Source: Gemmata sp. (GTDB lineage Bacteria > Planctomycetota > Planctomycetia > Gemmatales > Gemmataceae). From it: a stretch of 64,000 bases of DNA. Within the stretch, counting starts at the first letter, position 1. Each line of letters opens with the position of its first letter. The notes beneath the pieces were generated by a model that did not search any database, was not told the DNA's origin, and saw only the letters and a program-made list of their open reading frames with translations. Position numbers and translations under genes: made by a program. The DNA is taken from positions 1 through 64,000 of the forward strand of contig JANWYJ010000013.1 of assembly GCA_025055115.1 (NCBI GenBank), read 5' to 3'. Below, piece after piece: positions 53,921 to 62,711 of this stretch.

Positions 53921-54679
53921 CACTGTCGGGTTGGACAGGAGTTCTAATTCTTTGACGATGTCCGAACAGAGAATCTGTTCCAATTCCGCCAACGCCCGAG
54001 CTACGGGCATTCCGTCTACAACCCGATGATCAAAATGAATCCGAACATCCACAGAACCATCGTCGTCAAAAATGCCCGTATTGATGGCAAAGGAAAGCGG
54101 TCCGATCAGGTTACGGGCGGTGGCCCCCGCGGCTCCGGTGAGGCTGATACCAAAAGTGCCGAAATTCCGGGCTTTGATTTGGCCAGACCAAGACGTGGCG
54201 TAGGTCCACAGGAACCGACGCACCACAGTGGGATAGCCCGCGTATTTCAACTGCCGTCGGAACGGATGGATCGTTTCCACCGGTTGGGTTTTCCACCGTT
54301 CAAGGATCGCCATAAGTTCTTGGATACTATAAACTTCCGGAGACTTGATGAATCCGAAGAAGACCGCCATTTCCCCCCGGTACTCGCGTTCGACGGCGAT
54401 CGAAGCGATACTCTCATCGGCTTGCCACAGATGCGGCCACGGCCAGGGCAGATAGGCGCGTCGAAACTCGGGCCGACGCGCTGCTAAAGTGGCAAAGGCT
54501 TTCACCAGCAGAATAGTCCAAGCTGGCGGTTGCGCAACCCTCTGTCGGGCCTCAACCAATGCCGTCAGCTTCATGCGTCGCTCCAGAGTGATGATGGGTA
54601 CCTGACGCGAAGCGTAGAGCAAGTCGCAAACCATCCGACGTGGAATGGAGAGGGGGAGTCGATGGCCGGAGGCTTGCAT
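53885..54679 (-). CDS. 2-oxoacid dehydrogenase E2-like acyltransferase domain, stand-alone
   Basis: A 264-residue protein that matches the catalytic domain of dihydrolipoamide acyltransferases (chloramphenicol-acetyltransferase fold), with the catalytic-type HxxxDG motif in HFDHRVVDGMPVARAL near the C-terminus. It lacks the lipoyl and E1/E3-binding domains, and no E1 or E3 genes adjoin it. It is therefore unlikely to belong to a canonical complex and probably transfers another acyl group. ATG 54679. It lies downstream of purK on the same strand, but the gap is 125 bp. Confidence 0.75.
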   Translation of the reverse strand: MQASGHRLPLSIPRRMVCDLLYASRQVPIITLERRMKLTALVEARQRVAQPPAWTILLVKAFATLAARRPEFRRAYLPWPWPHLWQADESIASIAVEREYRGEMAVFFGFIKSPEVYSIQELMAILERWKTQPVETIHPFRRQLKYAGYPTVVRRFLWTYATSWSGQIKARNFGTFGISLTGAAGATARNLIGPLSFAINTGIFDDDGSVDVRIHFDHRVVDGMPVARALAELEQILCSDIVKELELLSNPTVRTTPSEESSPQ

Positions 54680-54780
54680 GATCGGGCACCGCGGAGAGTT
54701 TTTACTTGTGGGGAAGCTGGTAGGGATGGTGAGAATTCTGGCTTTTCGTTCTTAAATTCTTGGTATGAGGGAACTTATGC

Positions 54781-54828
54781 CTAAGATCGCTGAAAGTATG
54801 TATCCTAAGGCCGCTGAAAGTATGTATC
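54781..54828. repeat. 24-bp tandem duplication over the stop codon of purK
   Basis: The last codons and stop of purK (54805-54828) are repeated directly downstream at 54781-54804 with two differences. The copy still encodes DTYFQ-Arg-Ser and a stop in the same frame. Confidence 0.92.
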
Positions 54829-55899
54829 CCACTCGGCGACGTGTGCGGCCAACTCGTCGCGGTCGCTGACGCGAAGGGTTACATGCCCCACTTTTCGCCC
54901 CGGGCGTGGGGCTTTTCCGTAGAGGTGCAGGTGCGCTTCCCGATGGGCCAAGACCTTCAAGGGGTCTGGGAGGGTACCGATGAAGTTGTACATCACTGAA
55001 GAGCCAATCGCCTCGGTGCGGCCCAAGGGCCAGCCACAGACAGCTCGGATGTGGTTTTCAAATTGGCTGGTGTACGCGCCCTCGATGGTCCAATGCCCGG
55101 AATTGTGAACCCGTGGGGCCATTTCGTTCGCCAACAACCGCGGCCCTTCTTGGAAGAACTCGATACACAGCACCCCCACATAATCGAGTTCCGTCAGCAC
55201 TCGGGCGGCGAAATCCATCGCCCGTTCCGTCAACTCTTCGCCCGTATCGGCCGCGGGTGCTATCGAGCGGTGCAAAATCCCGTTGCGGTGGGTATTCTCG
55301 ATCAGCGGATAGCAGGCGATCTGCCCATCGCGGCTACGAACTGCAAGCAGCGATAATTCCCGATCAAACGGCACATAACCTTCCAGAATCAGTGGGCGGC
55401 CCCCGAGCCGTTGCCAGGCCGTTTCGGCGTCTGCCGGCGTTTGGATCACGGCTTGCCCTTTGCCGTCGTACCCATAACGCCGCGTTTTGAGGACGGCAGG
55501 CAAACCGATATCCCGCAAGGCTTTGCGGAAATCCTCAGCCGTCTCAACGACAGCATACGGCGGTGTCGGGATACCAAGCGATGTGAAGAATTCTTTCTCC
55601 GCCAGGCGTTCCTGGGACACCTCCAAGGCCCGCGGAGGAGGAAAGACCGGGACACGCTCCGCCAACCACTGCGCAGCATGGACCGGCACATTCTCGAACT
55701 CGAAAGTGATGATGTCACTGACTTTGGCGAGTTCGTAAAGGGCCTGATAGTCCTCGAATTCTCCGGGAATGTGCCGGCAAACCTGCGCCGCGGAACAATC
55801 GGCGGCTGGTTCGAGAACGGTGGTTGTCAGGCCCAGCGGATAACCAGCCAAGGCGAGCATTCGCCCCAACTGCCCTCCCCCTAAAATCCCCAGTTTCAT
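54805..55899 (-). CDS. purK: N5-carboxyaminoimidazole ribonucleotide synthase
   Basis: A 364-residue ATP-grasp enzyme that makes N5-CAIR from AIR, bicarbonate and ATP in purine synthesis. Family motifs: LGILGGGQLGRMLALAG at the start, DIITFEFENVP, LKTRRYGYDGKGQ (ATP-grasp) and ANEMAPRVHNSGHWTIEGA. The start is ATG 55899 with AGGA upstream; the frame is open to 55938 but that would add residues before the conserved start. It follows purE at a distance of nearly 200 bp. The stop region is duplicated. Confidence 0.97.
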   Translation of the reverse strand: MKLGILGGGQLGRMLALAGYPLGLTTTVLEPAADCSAAQVCRHIPGEFEDYQALYELAKVSDIITFEFENVPVHAAQWLAERVPVFPPPRALEVSQERLAEKEFFTSLGIPTPPYAVVETAEDFRKALRDIGLPAVLKTRRYGYDGKGQAVIQTPADAETAWQRLGGRPLILEGYVPFDRELSLLAVRSRDGQIACYPLIENTHRNGILHRSIAPAADTGEELTERAMDFAARVLTELDYVGVLCIEFFQEGPRLLANEMAPRVHNSGHWTIEGAYTSQFENHIRAVCGWPLGRTEAIGSSVMYNFIGTLPDPLKVLAHREAHLHLYGKAPRPGRKVGHVTLRVSDRDELAAHVAEWDTYFQRP

Positions 55900-56093
55900 G
55901 TCACGTCCTGCGCTCAGTTCCGAATTCTTCCCAAACAACTATCAGCGTGCACAAGAGTCCGGGGTGAGGAGTTTTTTCTCGCCACCGGATTGATGAGTTC
56001 GTTCATTCATGAAGTCGTCTTCCTCAACCCCAGTGCTGTCGCTCGCTGTGAAAATTCAGGCGTGTTTGGCCCGGAGCGAAGATAGCCTGGGAG

Positions 56094-56633
56094 TTACGAA
56101 TTGGCGCGTGGGTCCGGATGATCAAGAACTTCTTGCGTTCGCGAATGACGGAAATTCTTCAGAGCTTCCCGGATGCTGGGCGTTTTGAGGGCCAATATCG
56201 CAGCCGCCAAAAGCGCTGCGTTCATGGCCCCGGAAGTACCGATCGCCAAGGTACCCACCGGAATTCCCGCGGGCATTTGCACAATGCTCAATAACGAATC
56301 CACCCCCCGCAAAACTGCGGATTCAATCGGTACTCCTAAGACGGGGAGAAGTGTCTTAGCAGCACACATCCCTGGAAGATGAGCGGCTCCCCCGGCTCCG
56401 GCAATAATGACTTCCAATCCACGACCTTCCGCTGACTCTGCATAGTCAAACAGCAGATCGGGCGTGCGGTGAGCCGACACCACTTTCACTTCGTACGGAA
56501 TGCCCAATTTCGCCAAGACTTCGGCCGCATGTTGCATCGTGCCCCAATCGGATCGCGACCCCATGATGACCCCAACACGCGGTTTGAGTTCACCCGTCTC
56601 AGCACTTGGCATTGTGACATGGGGATGGGTCAT
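56094..56633 (-). CDS. purE: N5-carboxyaminoimidazole ribonucleotide mutase
   Basis: A 179-residue class I PurE, which converts N5-CAIR to CAIR using the product of Pur[11 protein letters not shown], the catalytic-His SAHRTPD, and [11 protein letters not shown] are all present, and the partner gene purK lies downstream on the same strand, as expected for the class I route. ATG 56633 is the simplest start; the first 18 residues are a poorly conserved extension. It diverges from a lipoprotein gene. Confidence 0.97.
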   Translation of the reverse strand: MTHPHVTMPSAETGELKPRVGVIMGSRSDWGTMQHAAEVLAKLGIPYEVKVVSAHRTPDLLFDYAESAEGRGLEVIIAGAGGAAHLPGMCAAKTLLPVLGVPIESAVLRGVDSLLSIVQMPAGIPVGTLAIGTSGAMNAALLAAAILALKTPSIREALKNFRHSRTQEVLDHPDPRANS

Positions 56634-56752
56634 GATTGCGAGTCCATGCCTTTACCGGGCGAGTCAATCACTACTGCGACCAGTACACAGCCTGCTCTTG
56701 TATCTGTCGCAACGGTCGTTATACCGGCTGACCATCTAGTGGGAATAGGTCT

Positions 56753-57223
56753 ATGGTGATGTACCGAACGCGATGGTGGGCATGGTTGCCTGTGTGTGTG
56801 TTCCTGTCGTGCGGCTGCCTCCCTTTTCGGGGGGAAATTGACTCCGCCGCGGCTCCCCCCACTGCAACCCATGCCTATTGGCGTGAAGTCAACCAGATTT
56901 TGTCGCAAAAACCAGCTGGCAACGACATGAAAAGCATGGTCCAACTCCTCGAAACTCAGGTGGCGTCACTGCGGGAGTTGCCGACCGAGGGTGTTGATGG
57001 CGAATTGGTGACAGCGGTTCAGCAACTGATCCAAGCGGAAGAAGAGGTTCTTTGGCAGGCCAACACGGTGGATCGGAACCCGGAGTTTTTGCGGCAATCC
57101 CGGCAGTTGTCCGAGCTGTACGCCGACGCGAATCGTCAAGCCGCGCAAGCGAAGAAGAAGTTGAAGGAACTTCGCAGCGTTCTCAACAAACGCTATGGTG
57201 GCGGATTTGGGGCCGATTGGTGA
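56753..57223 (+). CDS. Helical lipoprotein of unknown function
   Basis: A 156-residue predicted lipoprotein: hydrophobic N-terminus with lipobox LSCGC (about 18-22), then a mostly helical charged domain (VQLLETQVASLRELP; AKKKLKELRSVLNK) that could form a coiled coil. No family is recognised. There are three closely spaced possible starts (ATG 56753, GTG 56756, ATG 56759) and a weak ribosome binding site. Confidence 0.75.
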   Translation: MVMYRTRWWAWLPVCVFLSCGCLPFRGEIDSAAAPPTATHAYWREVNQILSQKPAGNDMKSMVQLLETQVASLRELPTEGVDGELVTAVQQLIQAEEEVLWQANTVDRNPEFLRQSRQLSELYADANRQAAQAKKKLKELRSVLNKRYGGGFGADW

Positions 57224-57227
57224 GTTA

Positions 57228-57247
57228 GGGGGCTTTCCTTCGCCCCC
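57228..57247. terminator. Short hairpin between convergent genes
   Basis: A 6-bp GC stem (GGGGGC 57228-57233, GCCCCC 57242-57247) sits in the gap between two convergent genes and could stop transcripts from both sides. No clear T-run. Confidence 0.4.
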
Positions 57248-57295
57248 CGCCATTCAGGATGCGATGACGTAAATACTTCAATTTTCAGTACTTAT

Positions 57296-58321
57296 CTACT
57301 TTGGTAGAACAGCAATCGAACCGGTTTCGCTGATAAACAACAAGTTGCCGGTGCGATTGTCTTCAAAAACTTCGATACCATACTTCTTCGCAGTATCGAA
57401 TTTGGTTTCTCCACCCTTACGCGCACGTAGAGCCATCGCGCTGCGCCAAGTTACCCCGCTAGCGCCGGGTGTGAACTCACCCTTCTGCGGAGCCACAGTG
57501 ATGTAGCCGGCTTCGGAGAGATAAAACTGGGTTCCAGCGTTAGGGTCCAAAAACACCTCGACGCCCCAACGTTTGGTCTTTTCGGTGAAGTTGGGTTCCT
57601 CAGCTCCTCGTACGCGCAAGTCCAGGCCGTACACCGCCTTGGGCGCTGCGATCTTCTTGGGATCAGGGACCGGAACGCTGCTAGATGCCGTGGCAATGGC
57701 GCCCGTTTCGGTGATGTAGATCAGCCCGTTGGTGTTTTCATCCTTAAAAACTTCCAGGCCGAATTTTTTGGCGTTGGTGAACTCAACCATCTCGGGTGCC
57801 CGGACTTTGGGTTCGAGCGCATGATGCCACTTCGGCCCGCGATCGGTGACTAGCCCCCCCGGCACCGGGGCCAAGGCGATGCCCATCGACTCGCAGACAT
57901 ACAGCAATCGGTTGGTGCCGCGATCGTAGAACATCTCGACACCCCATTTTTTGGTCGATTGTGTGAACTCCGCTTCCCCGGCTTTGCGGCAGTGTAGGTC
58001 GTGAGCGGTTTTCCATTCACATTTCTTATCGTCCCCAAATTTGGCGAGAGGAGCTTTGGCGACAGCAATCGCGCCGCTTTCGCTGATGGCGATAATGGCT
58101 TGAGTCGTTAGATCGTGGAAGAACTCCACCCCCACGCGCGGGGTGTTCTGATCGAAATCGCGGACACCGCCTTTCCGGACGCGTAAATCGTGCCCGTAGA
58201 GGTGTTTCGGGGGGGCGATTTTCGATTTATCCTGTGCGGCCACCGGTAAGTCCGCACTGCCCCCAAGAATACTCAAACCGGCCGTAACCACGACCAAACC
58301 GGTCGCGATGCGCTTCCGCAT
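57296..58321 (-). CDS. Secreted protein made of five roughly 50-residue repeats
   Basis: A 341-residue exported protein (signal peptide about 1-29) that consists of five tandem copies of one module, at about 39-88, 103-152, 165-212, 229-278 and 292-340. Shared pattern: a start such as HDLRVRKGG, then F, then a TKKWGVEVF-like strand, an acidic turn (D-x-N-T), and I-Y-I-S-E-T-G-A-I-A-V. The second to fifth units are joined by linkers of 13-17 residues. I know of no named domain with this pattern. Five units might close into a propeller or solenoid. It is monocistronic; ATG 58321 with GAGG seven bases upstream. Confidence 0.8.
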   Translation of the reverse strand: MRKRIATGLVVVTAGLSILGGSADLPVAAQDKSKIAPPKHLYGHDLRVRKGGVRDFDQNTPRVGVEFFHDLTTQAIIAISESGAIAVAKAPLAKFGDDKKCEWKTAHDLHCRKAGEAEFTQSTKKWGVEMFYDRGTNRLLYVCESMGIALAPVPGGLVTDRGPKWHHALEPKVRAPEMVEFTNAKKFGLEVFKDENTNGLIYITETGAIATASSSVPVPDPKKIAAPKAVYGLDLRVRGAEEPNFTEKTKRWGVEVFLDPNAGTQFYLSEAGYITVAPQKGEFTPGASGVTWRSAMALRARKGGETKFDTAKKYGIEVFEDNRTGNLLFISETGSIAVLPK

Positions 58322-58508
58322 GGTGGTGCCTCATGGAGTGTATCCGACGGCCCAGGCCGTCTTCTGATCGAGTAAATGCGACGAACGAGCGATTCTCTGT
58401 TAACAACATAGTGTCGATTTCGCCCCCCGGCGAATGGGATACCCTGGTGTCGCAACGTGTTCGATTCGAAGCGACACCCTGGCTGCCCGTTAACAGTCAC
58501 GCAGCCAG

Positions 58509-58537
58509 TGAACGGAAGCTGCTTGAACGGAGCTGCT
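58509..58537. repeat. 15-bp tandem duplication downstream of hslU
   Basis: TGAACGGAAGCTGCT at 58509-58523 is followed by TGAACGGAGCTGCT at 58524-58537, the same unit with one base lost. Confidence 0.75.
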
Positions 58538-58583
58538 AGCGGAAACGAGAAAACCCTTCTCATTGGCATAATCCCGACAATCG

Positions 58584-59930
58584 CTACAGGATGAAGCGAC
58601 TTAAATCCTCATGTTCGACGATGTGGCCAAGTCGGTCGCGGACAAACCGCCCATCGATAACAACATGCTTGTTCGGCAAATCCGGCCCCTCAAAGCTGAT
58701 TTCTTCGACCACTTTCTCCATGACTGTATGCAGCCGGCGGGCCCCGATGTTTTGGGTGCTGCGGTTAACCTCATAAGCAATGTCGGCGATCGCTTCCAAG
58801 CCATCTTCGGTGAATTCCACTTCGACGCCCTCGGTCCGTAGTAACTCCGCATACTGTTTGGGCAGAGCGTGCTTGGGTTCACGCAAAACACGGAGGAAAT
58901 CCGCTTTGGTCAGGTCGGTAAGTTCCACACGGATGGGAAATCGCCCCTGCAATTCGGGCATCAGGTCGGAGGGTTTGGCAACATGAAAAGCCCCCGCGGC
59001 GATGAACAGAATGTGGTCCGTCCGCACGGGGCCGTGCTTGGTGTTGACCGTGGTTCCTTCAACGACCGGGAGAAGATCGCGTTGAACGCCTTGACGCGAC
59101 ACGTCGGGTCCGTGGCTGGAGGCTGGCCCACAGACTTTGTCGATCTCATCCAGGAAAACGATGCCGTGGTTCTCGACGCGTTCAATGGCTTGTTCGACAA
59201 CAGCTGTCCGGTCGATGAGGGCATCGGTTTCCTGTTCAAAGAGTATGCGCCGGGCTTCTTTGACCGGGAGTTGCCGGGGTTGCGTGTTCTTGGGTAGCAT
59301 GCGTTCGAACATTCCCTGCAAATCCACGTCCATGTTCTCCATGCCTAAATTGGAGAAGATTTGCACGGGCACGGCTTTCTGCTCGATGGTCAGTTCGACG
59401 ATGCGATCTTCCAATTCCCCGGCCACAAGCTTGGCGCGCATTTTTTCGCGGGTGCGTTGGCGGCGTTCGGCGTCTTCGCGTTCTTGCTCAGGTTCCCACG
59501 GCGTGTTCTTGGGTGCAGGAACCAACAGGTCCAAAAGCCGCTCGGTGACTCGTTCCTGGGCTTTTTCCTGCACCTGCAGCCGCATTTCGTTGCGGACCAG
59601 GCCGATTCCAGCTTCGGTTAAATCCCGGATGATGCTTTCCACATCACGGCCGACATAGCCGACCTCGGTGAACTTGGTAGCTTCGACTTTGATGAAGGGA
59701 GCCTTCACCAGTGCCGCCAGCCGCCGAGCGATTTCGGTTTTCCCCACCCCCGTGGGGCCGATGAGGATGATGTTTTTGGGGGTCACGTCGCGACGCAACT
59801 CTGGCGGTAACTGCTGACGCCGCCAACGGTTACGAATAGCAACAGCCACGGCTTTCTTGGCTGCCGCCTGACCAACAATGTATTTGTCAAGCTCGGAGAC
59901 AATCTGACGCGGAGTCATCGAATCAGCCAC
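58584..59930 (-). CDS. hslU: HslU, ATPase subunit of the HslVU protease
   Basis: A 448-residue AAA+ unfoldase that feeds substrates to HslV. Walker A GPTGVGKTEIA, Walker B GIVFLDEIDKV, an intermediate (I) domain and the C-terminal ...SRFIL that docks into HslV are present. The likely start is GTG 59930, with GAGGTG six bases upstream; an ATG 12 bp further on is the alternative. It lies 141 bp after hslV on the same strand. Confidence 0.97.
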   Translation of the reverse strand: MADSMTPRQIVSELDKYIVGQAAAKKAVAVAIRNRWRRQQLPPELRRDVTPKNIILIGPTGVGKTEIARRLAALVKAPFIKVEATKFTEVGYVGRDVESIIRDLTEAGIGLVRNEMRLQVQEKAQERVTERLLDLLVPAPKNTPWEPEQEREDAERRQRTREKMRAKLVAGELEDRIVELTIEQKAVPVQIFSNLGMENMDVDLQGMFERMLPKNTQPRQLPVKEARRILFEQETDALIDRTAVVEQAIERVENHGIVFLDEIDKVCGPASSHGPDVSRQGVQRDLLPVVEGTTVNTKHGPVRTDHILFIAAGAFHVAKPSDLMPELQGRFPIRVELTDLTKADFLRVLREPKHALPKQYAELLRTEGVEVEFTEDGLEAIADIAYEVNRSTQNIGARRLHTVMEKVVEEISFEGPDLPNKHVVIDGRFVRDRLGHIVEHEDLSRFIL

Positions 59931-60071
59931 GTTATCACCTCAATTCCTTCAGGCCCGAGGAACCCTTCTCCTCGAAGAATCCACTTGGATGCCCAGGCCA
60001 AAGCCAACCATTCAGCCAGAAAGTTCAAAGAGAAATCCTTTTCCCCTGCGGGTACCTTTCCCGTGCCGTAC

Positions 60072-60608
60072 TCATGCCAGTTCGTGAACTTCAATATTGC
60101 GGTTAGTGTAGATGCACAAGTCACCCGCAATTTCCAAACCAGCTCGGACGATTTGGGCCGGGGGCAGGGACGTATGGGCCAACAACGCCCGCGCGGCGGC
60201 CAAAGCGTAGGCCCCACCGGATCCAATCGCCAGCACATTATCGCTGGGAGCGATGACATCCCCTGTTCCGCTGACCAGTAGCAAGTTGTCGCGATCAAGG
60301 GCTATCAGCATCGCTTCCAGCCGGCGTAAGATGCGATCCGTCCGCCACTCTTTGGCCAATTCCGTGGCAGCTTTGGGAACCGAACCTTGAAAGTCGCGGA
60401 GTTTCTGCTCAAACCGTTCCAATAAGCTGAAGGCATCGGCGGCAGCCCCCGCAAAGCCTGCCAACACGCGGCCATCGTAAAGTTTGCGAATCTTGCGGGC
60501 ATCGGCCTTCATCACAATGTGGCCCAAGGTAACTTGCCCATCACCACCAATGGCCCCGCCGCTGGGCGTGCGGACCGCCAGAATCGTTGTCGCGTGGAGT
60601 TTTTGCAC
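60072..60608 (-). CDS. hslV: HslV, peptidase subunit of the HslVU protease
   Basis: A 178-residue proteasome-type threonine peptidase. After removal of six residues, the catalytic Thr (TTILAVR) becomes N-terminal; [20 protein letters not shown] and [16 protein letters not shown] are the other family landmarks. The start is GTG 60608 (GGGAGAA upstream). It precedes hslU, as is usual. Confidence 0.97.
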   Translation of the reverse strand: MQKLHATTILAVRTPSGGAIGGDGQVTLGHIVMKADARKIRKLYDGRVLAGFAGAAADAFSLLERFEQKLRDFQGSVPKAATELAKEWRTDRILRRLEAMLIALDRDNLLLVSGTGDVIAPSDNVLAIGSGGAYALAAARALLAHTSLPPAQIVRAGLEIAGDLCIYTNRNIEVHELA

Positions 60609-60872
60609 AGCTGCGTTTTCTCCCGATTTCTTCAGGGTCGCTTTTAAGATTTTGCCCCGCTGAGCGTATACATTGAAGGCACGCTCGCAGGGAGCGAACC
60701 GAACCCTCGATGGTTATGATAGCCAGCGTCCCTCCGGTCGCTGGAAATCAACGACCCAGAAACTACAGGAGATAGGACAGCAAGGCGTTAAATTCCCGGC
60801 ACGCTGACGGGATAAAATGGAAACGATACGGCCCAGGATTCAACCTTCCGCGTTTTTCAGAACGGAGGAGCT

Positions 60873-61874
60873 ATGAAGATACTCACACCACTTGGAACCG
60901 TGGCCGCAGCGTTGGTTTTCGCCCTATTCGCCGGGGCTAACACGGCGTTGGCCGCCCCCAAAGCCGGCAACCTGATTGTTTACGACGAAGGCAAATTGTT
61001 CAGCGACACCGGGATCAAGGAAGCTCAATCGAAACTTCAGGCGATCGCTTTCGAGGGTGGCTTGACCGTAACCATCGACACCTACCCATCCATTCCGGCC
61101 GATCGCAAAGCCAGTTACAACGAAACCCAAAAAGAGAAGTTTTTCCGCGACTGGGCCGTTGCCGCGGCGACCGGCGATAAAGCGAAGGGGATTTATGTGC
61201 TGATTTGTCGCGAACCGGGTTATGTGCAAGTCGTTACCGACAAAACGACCCGGGACCGCGGTTTCACCCGCGAGGATGAACAAAAATTGGCCACCATCTT
61301 CCTGAATGGATTCAAGAAAGCCGTTGAGGCGAAAAAGAACAATGCCCCCGAAGCCGAACAGTTCTCCCTTCGCAACAACGCACTGGTGGCCGCGGTGCAG
61401 TTTGTCATTGAGGATTTGAAAGATACAAAACCGTCCGCCGCTACCACATCCGCCAACACCACAACCGCCTCAGGCGACAAAACCGAAGGGGCACTCCCCG
61501 GCGCAGGTGGCAGTGGCATTGCCGGTTGGCTGTGTTTGGGTCTGTGCGTGCTGTTGGGCGTTTGGCTCATCATCGGCCTGATTCGAGCCTTCACCGGGGG
61601 CGGAATGGGACCAGGGGCCGCCGGTGGCGGTTTCTTCTCGTCGCTGCTTGGCGGGCTTTTCGGAGCTATGGCCGGGATGTGGCTCTACAACAACCTCTTC
61701 GGCGGCGGAAGCCTCTTGGGCGGTTCTGAAGCCTACGCGGCCGACGGCACCGCCGATGCCGGAACCACGGGAGATGGTGACTTCAGCGGCGATACCGGCG
61801 CTGGTGGTAGCTTCGACACCGGCGGCGGTGGCGGCGATTGGGGCGGTGGCGGGGATTTTGGAGGCGATTTCTGA
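60873..61874 (+). CDS. TPM-domain (YgcG/TLP18.3) secreted membrane protein
   Basis: A 333-residue protein with a signal peptide (1-27), an extracytoplasmic TPM domain (about 36-180) and one or two membrane helices (about 214-236 and a Gly-rich hydrophobic region 250-275). It ends in a Gly/Asp-rich tail with GGGGDWGGGGDFGGDF, as in other TPM proteins whose tails are low-complexity. Some relatives are linked to photosystem repair or phosphatase activity; the role here is unknown. ATG 60873 has GGAGGAG just upstream. Confidence 0.9.
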   Translation: MKILTPLGTVAAALVFALFAGANTALAAPKAGNLIVYDEGKLFSDTGIKEAQSKLQAIAFEGGLTVTIDTYPSIPADRKASYNETQKEKFFRDWAVAAATGDKAKGIYVLICREPGYVQVVTDKTTRDRGFTREDEQKLATIFLNGFKKAVEAKKNNAPEAEQFSLRNNALVAAVQFVIEDLKDTKPSAATTSANTTTASGDKTEGALPGAGGSGIAGWLCLGLCVLLGVWLIIGLIRAFTGGGMGPGAAGGGFFSSLLGGLFGAMAGMWLYNNLFGGGSLLGGSEAYAADGTADAGTTGDGDFSGDTGAGGSFDTGGGGGDWGGGGDFGGDF

Positions 61875-62222
61875 TTCTCCGCACCGTCTTGTCCTGTCGC
61901 GGTAGGCCGGAAGAGCCAATTCTGGCCTACCGCTGGCGTTTGAGTGCCAACCGCGGCACCGCTCTGCTTTGAGTTGCAGTTGGAACAGCCTATGAGTCGC
62001 AGCTGGAACAGCCAATTCTGGCCTACCGCCAGCGTTTCCCCGTCCGGATTGCCTCACGACGGTTCCAAAACCTCGTACAACATCCGTAAAAACAAGGTGG
62101 ATGCGAGCGACACCGTCCTTGGCGTTGCGAAACCACCTCTACGATGAGCCGTATGATGAGAGGCTGAGCAAGAGGCAACGCAGACAACAGGCACTGCTTG
62201 GCGTTGTGCAACCACCTCTACG
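61875..62222. other. Gap with hairpin and repeats before the HIT gene
   Basis: About 350 bp. It starts with a perfect 9-bp inverted repeat (61900-61908/61924-61932), a likely terminator for the TPM gene. The segment ccaattctggcctaccg recurs at about 61916 and 62014, and gcagttggaacagcc at about 61976 recurs in changed form at about 61998. The right end contains a copy of the HIT start region. No gene is supported. Confidence 0.6.
61900..61932 (+). terminator. 9-bp perfect hairpin after the TPM gene
   Basis: CGGTAGGCC (61900-61908) pairs with GGCCTACCG (61924-61932) around a 15-nt loop, 26 bp past the TPM stop codon. No T-run follows, so it may be an RNA-stability hairpin instead. Confidence 0.5.
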
Positions 62223-62237
62223 ATGAGCCGTATGATG
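62118..62237. repeat. Duplicated start region of the HIT gene
   Basis: A 41-bp segment ending ...ACGATGAGCCGTATGATG lies at 62118-62158 and again at 62197-62237, 39 of 41 bases identical and 79 bp apart. The right copy contains the ATG (62223) and first codons of the HIT gene. The left copy contains the same ATG but reaches a stop after seven codons. Confidence 0.92.
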
Positions 62238-62711
62238 GACGATCCCGACTGCCCGATGTGCCGCACGGTGGCGGAGTTGACGCAACCCAATGCGCCCCAT
62301 CTCGTTTGGCATTTCCCCCACTCGGTAGCCTTCGTCGGGCCGTGGCAGTTCTATACGGGTTATTGCCTGCTGGCATCGCGACAACACGCCACCGAACTGA
62401 GCCAGCTTGGCCCCCTGCGTCCGGCCTTTCTCGGCGAGATGGCTCTTTTGGCGGAGGCCATCGAGGCCTGCTTCCGCCCTCAGAAACTGAATTACGAATT
62501 ATTAGGAAATGTGGTGCCGCATCTGCATTGGCACATCTTCCCGCGCTATGCCAGTGATCAGGAGCGGCTTCAACCCGTCTGGATCGCTTTGGAACGTGCC
62601 AAAACCGATGCCGCGGAAAAGCAACGTCTGGAGACGGGGCCGATCCCCGCGGCAGAGATCGCCCGACAATTACAAGCCTGGCTGAACGCCCATCATGCCC
62701 CGCAATTATGA
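62223..62711 (+). CDS. HIT-family nucleotide hydrolase/transferase
   Basis: A 162-residue histidine-triad protein with the catalytic HxHxH in VVPHLHWHIFPRY (about 97-109) and an N-terminal CPMC pair (10-13) that could bind zinc. HIT enzymes hydrolyse nucleotide phosphoramidates or dinucleoside polyphosphates. The start is ATG 62223; its surroundings are duplicated upstream. The stop overlaps the hemC start by four bases (ATGA), so the two are translated together. Confidence 0.93.
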   Translation: MSRMMDDPDCPMCRTVAELTQPNAPHLVWHFPHSVAFVGPWQFYTGYCLLASRQHATELSQLGPLRPAFLGEMALLAEAIEACFRPQKLNYELLGNVVPHLHWHIFPRYASDQERLQPVWIALERAKTDAAEKQRLETGPIPAAEIARQLQAWLNAHHAPQL

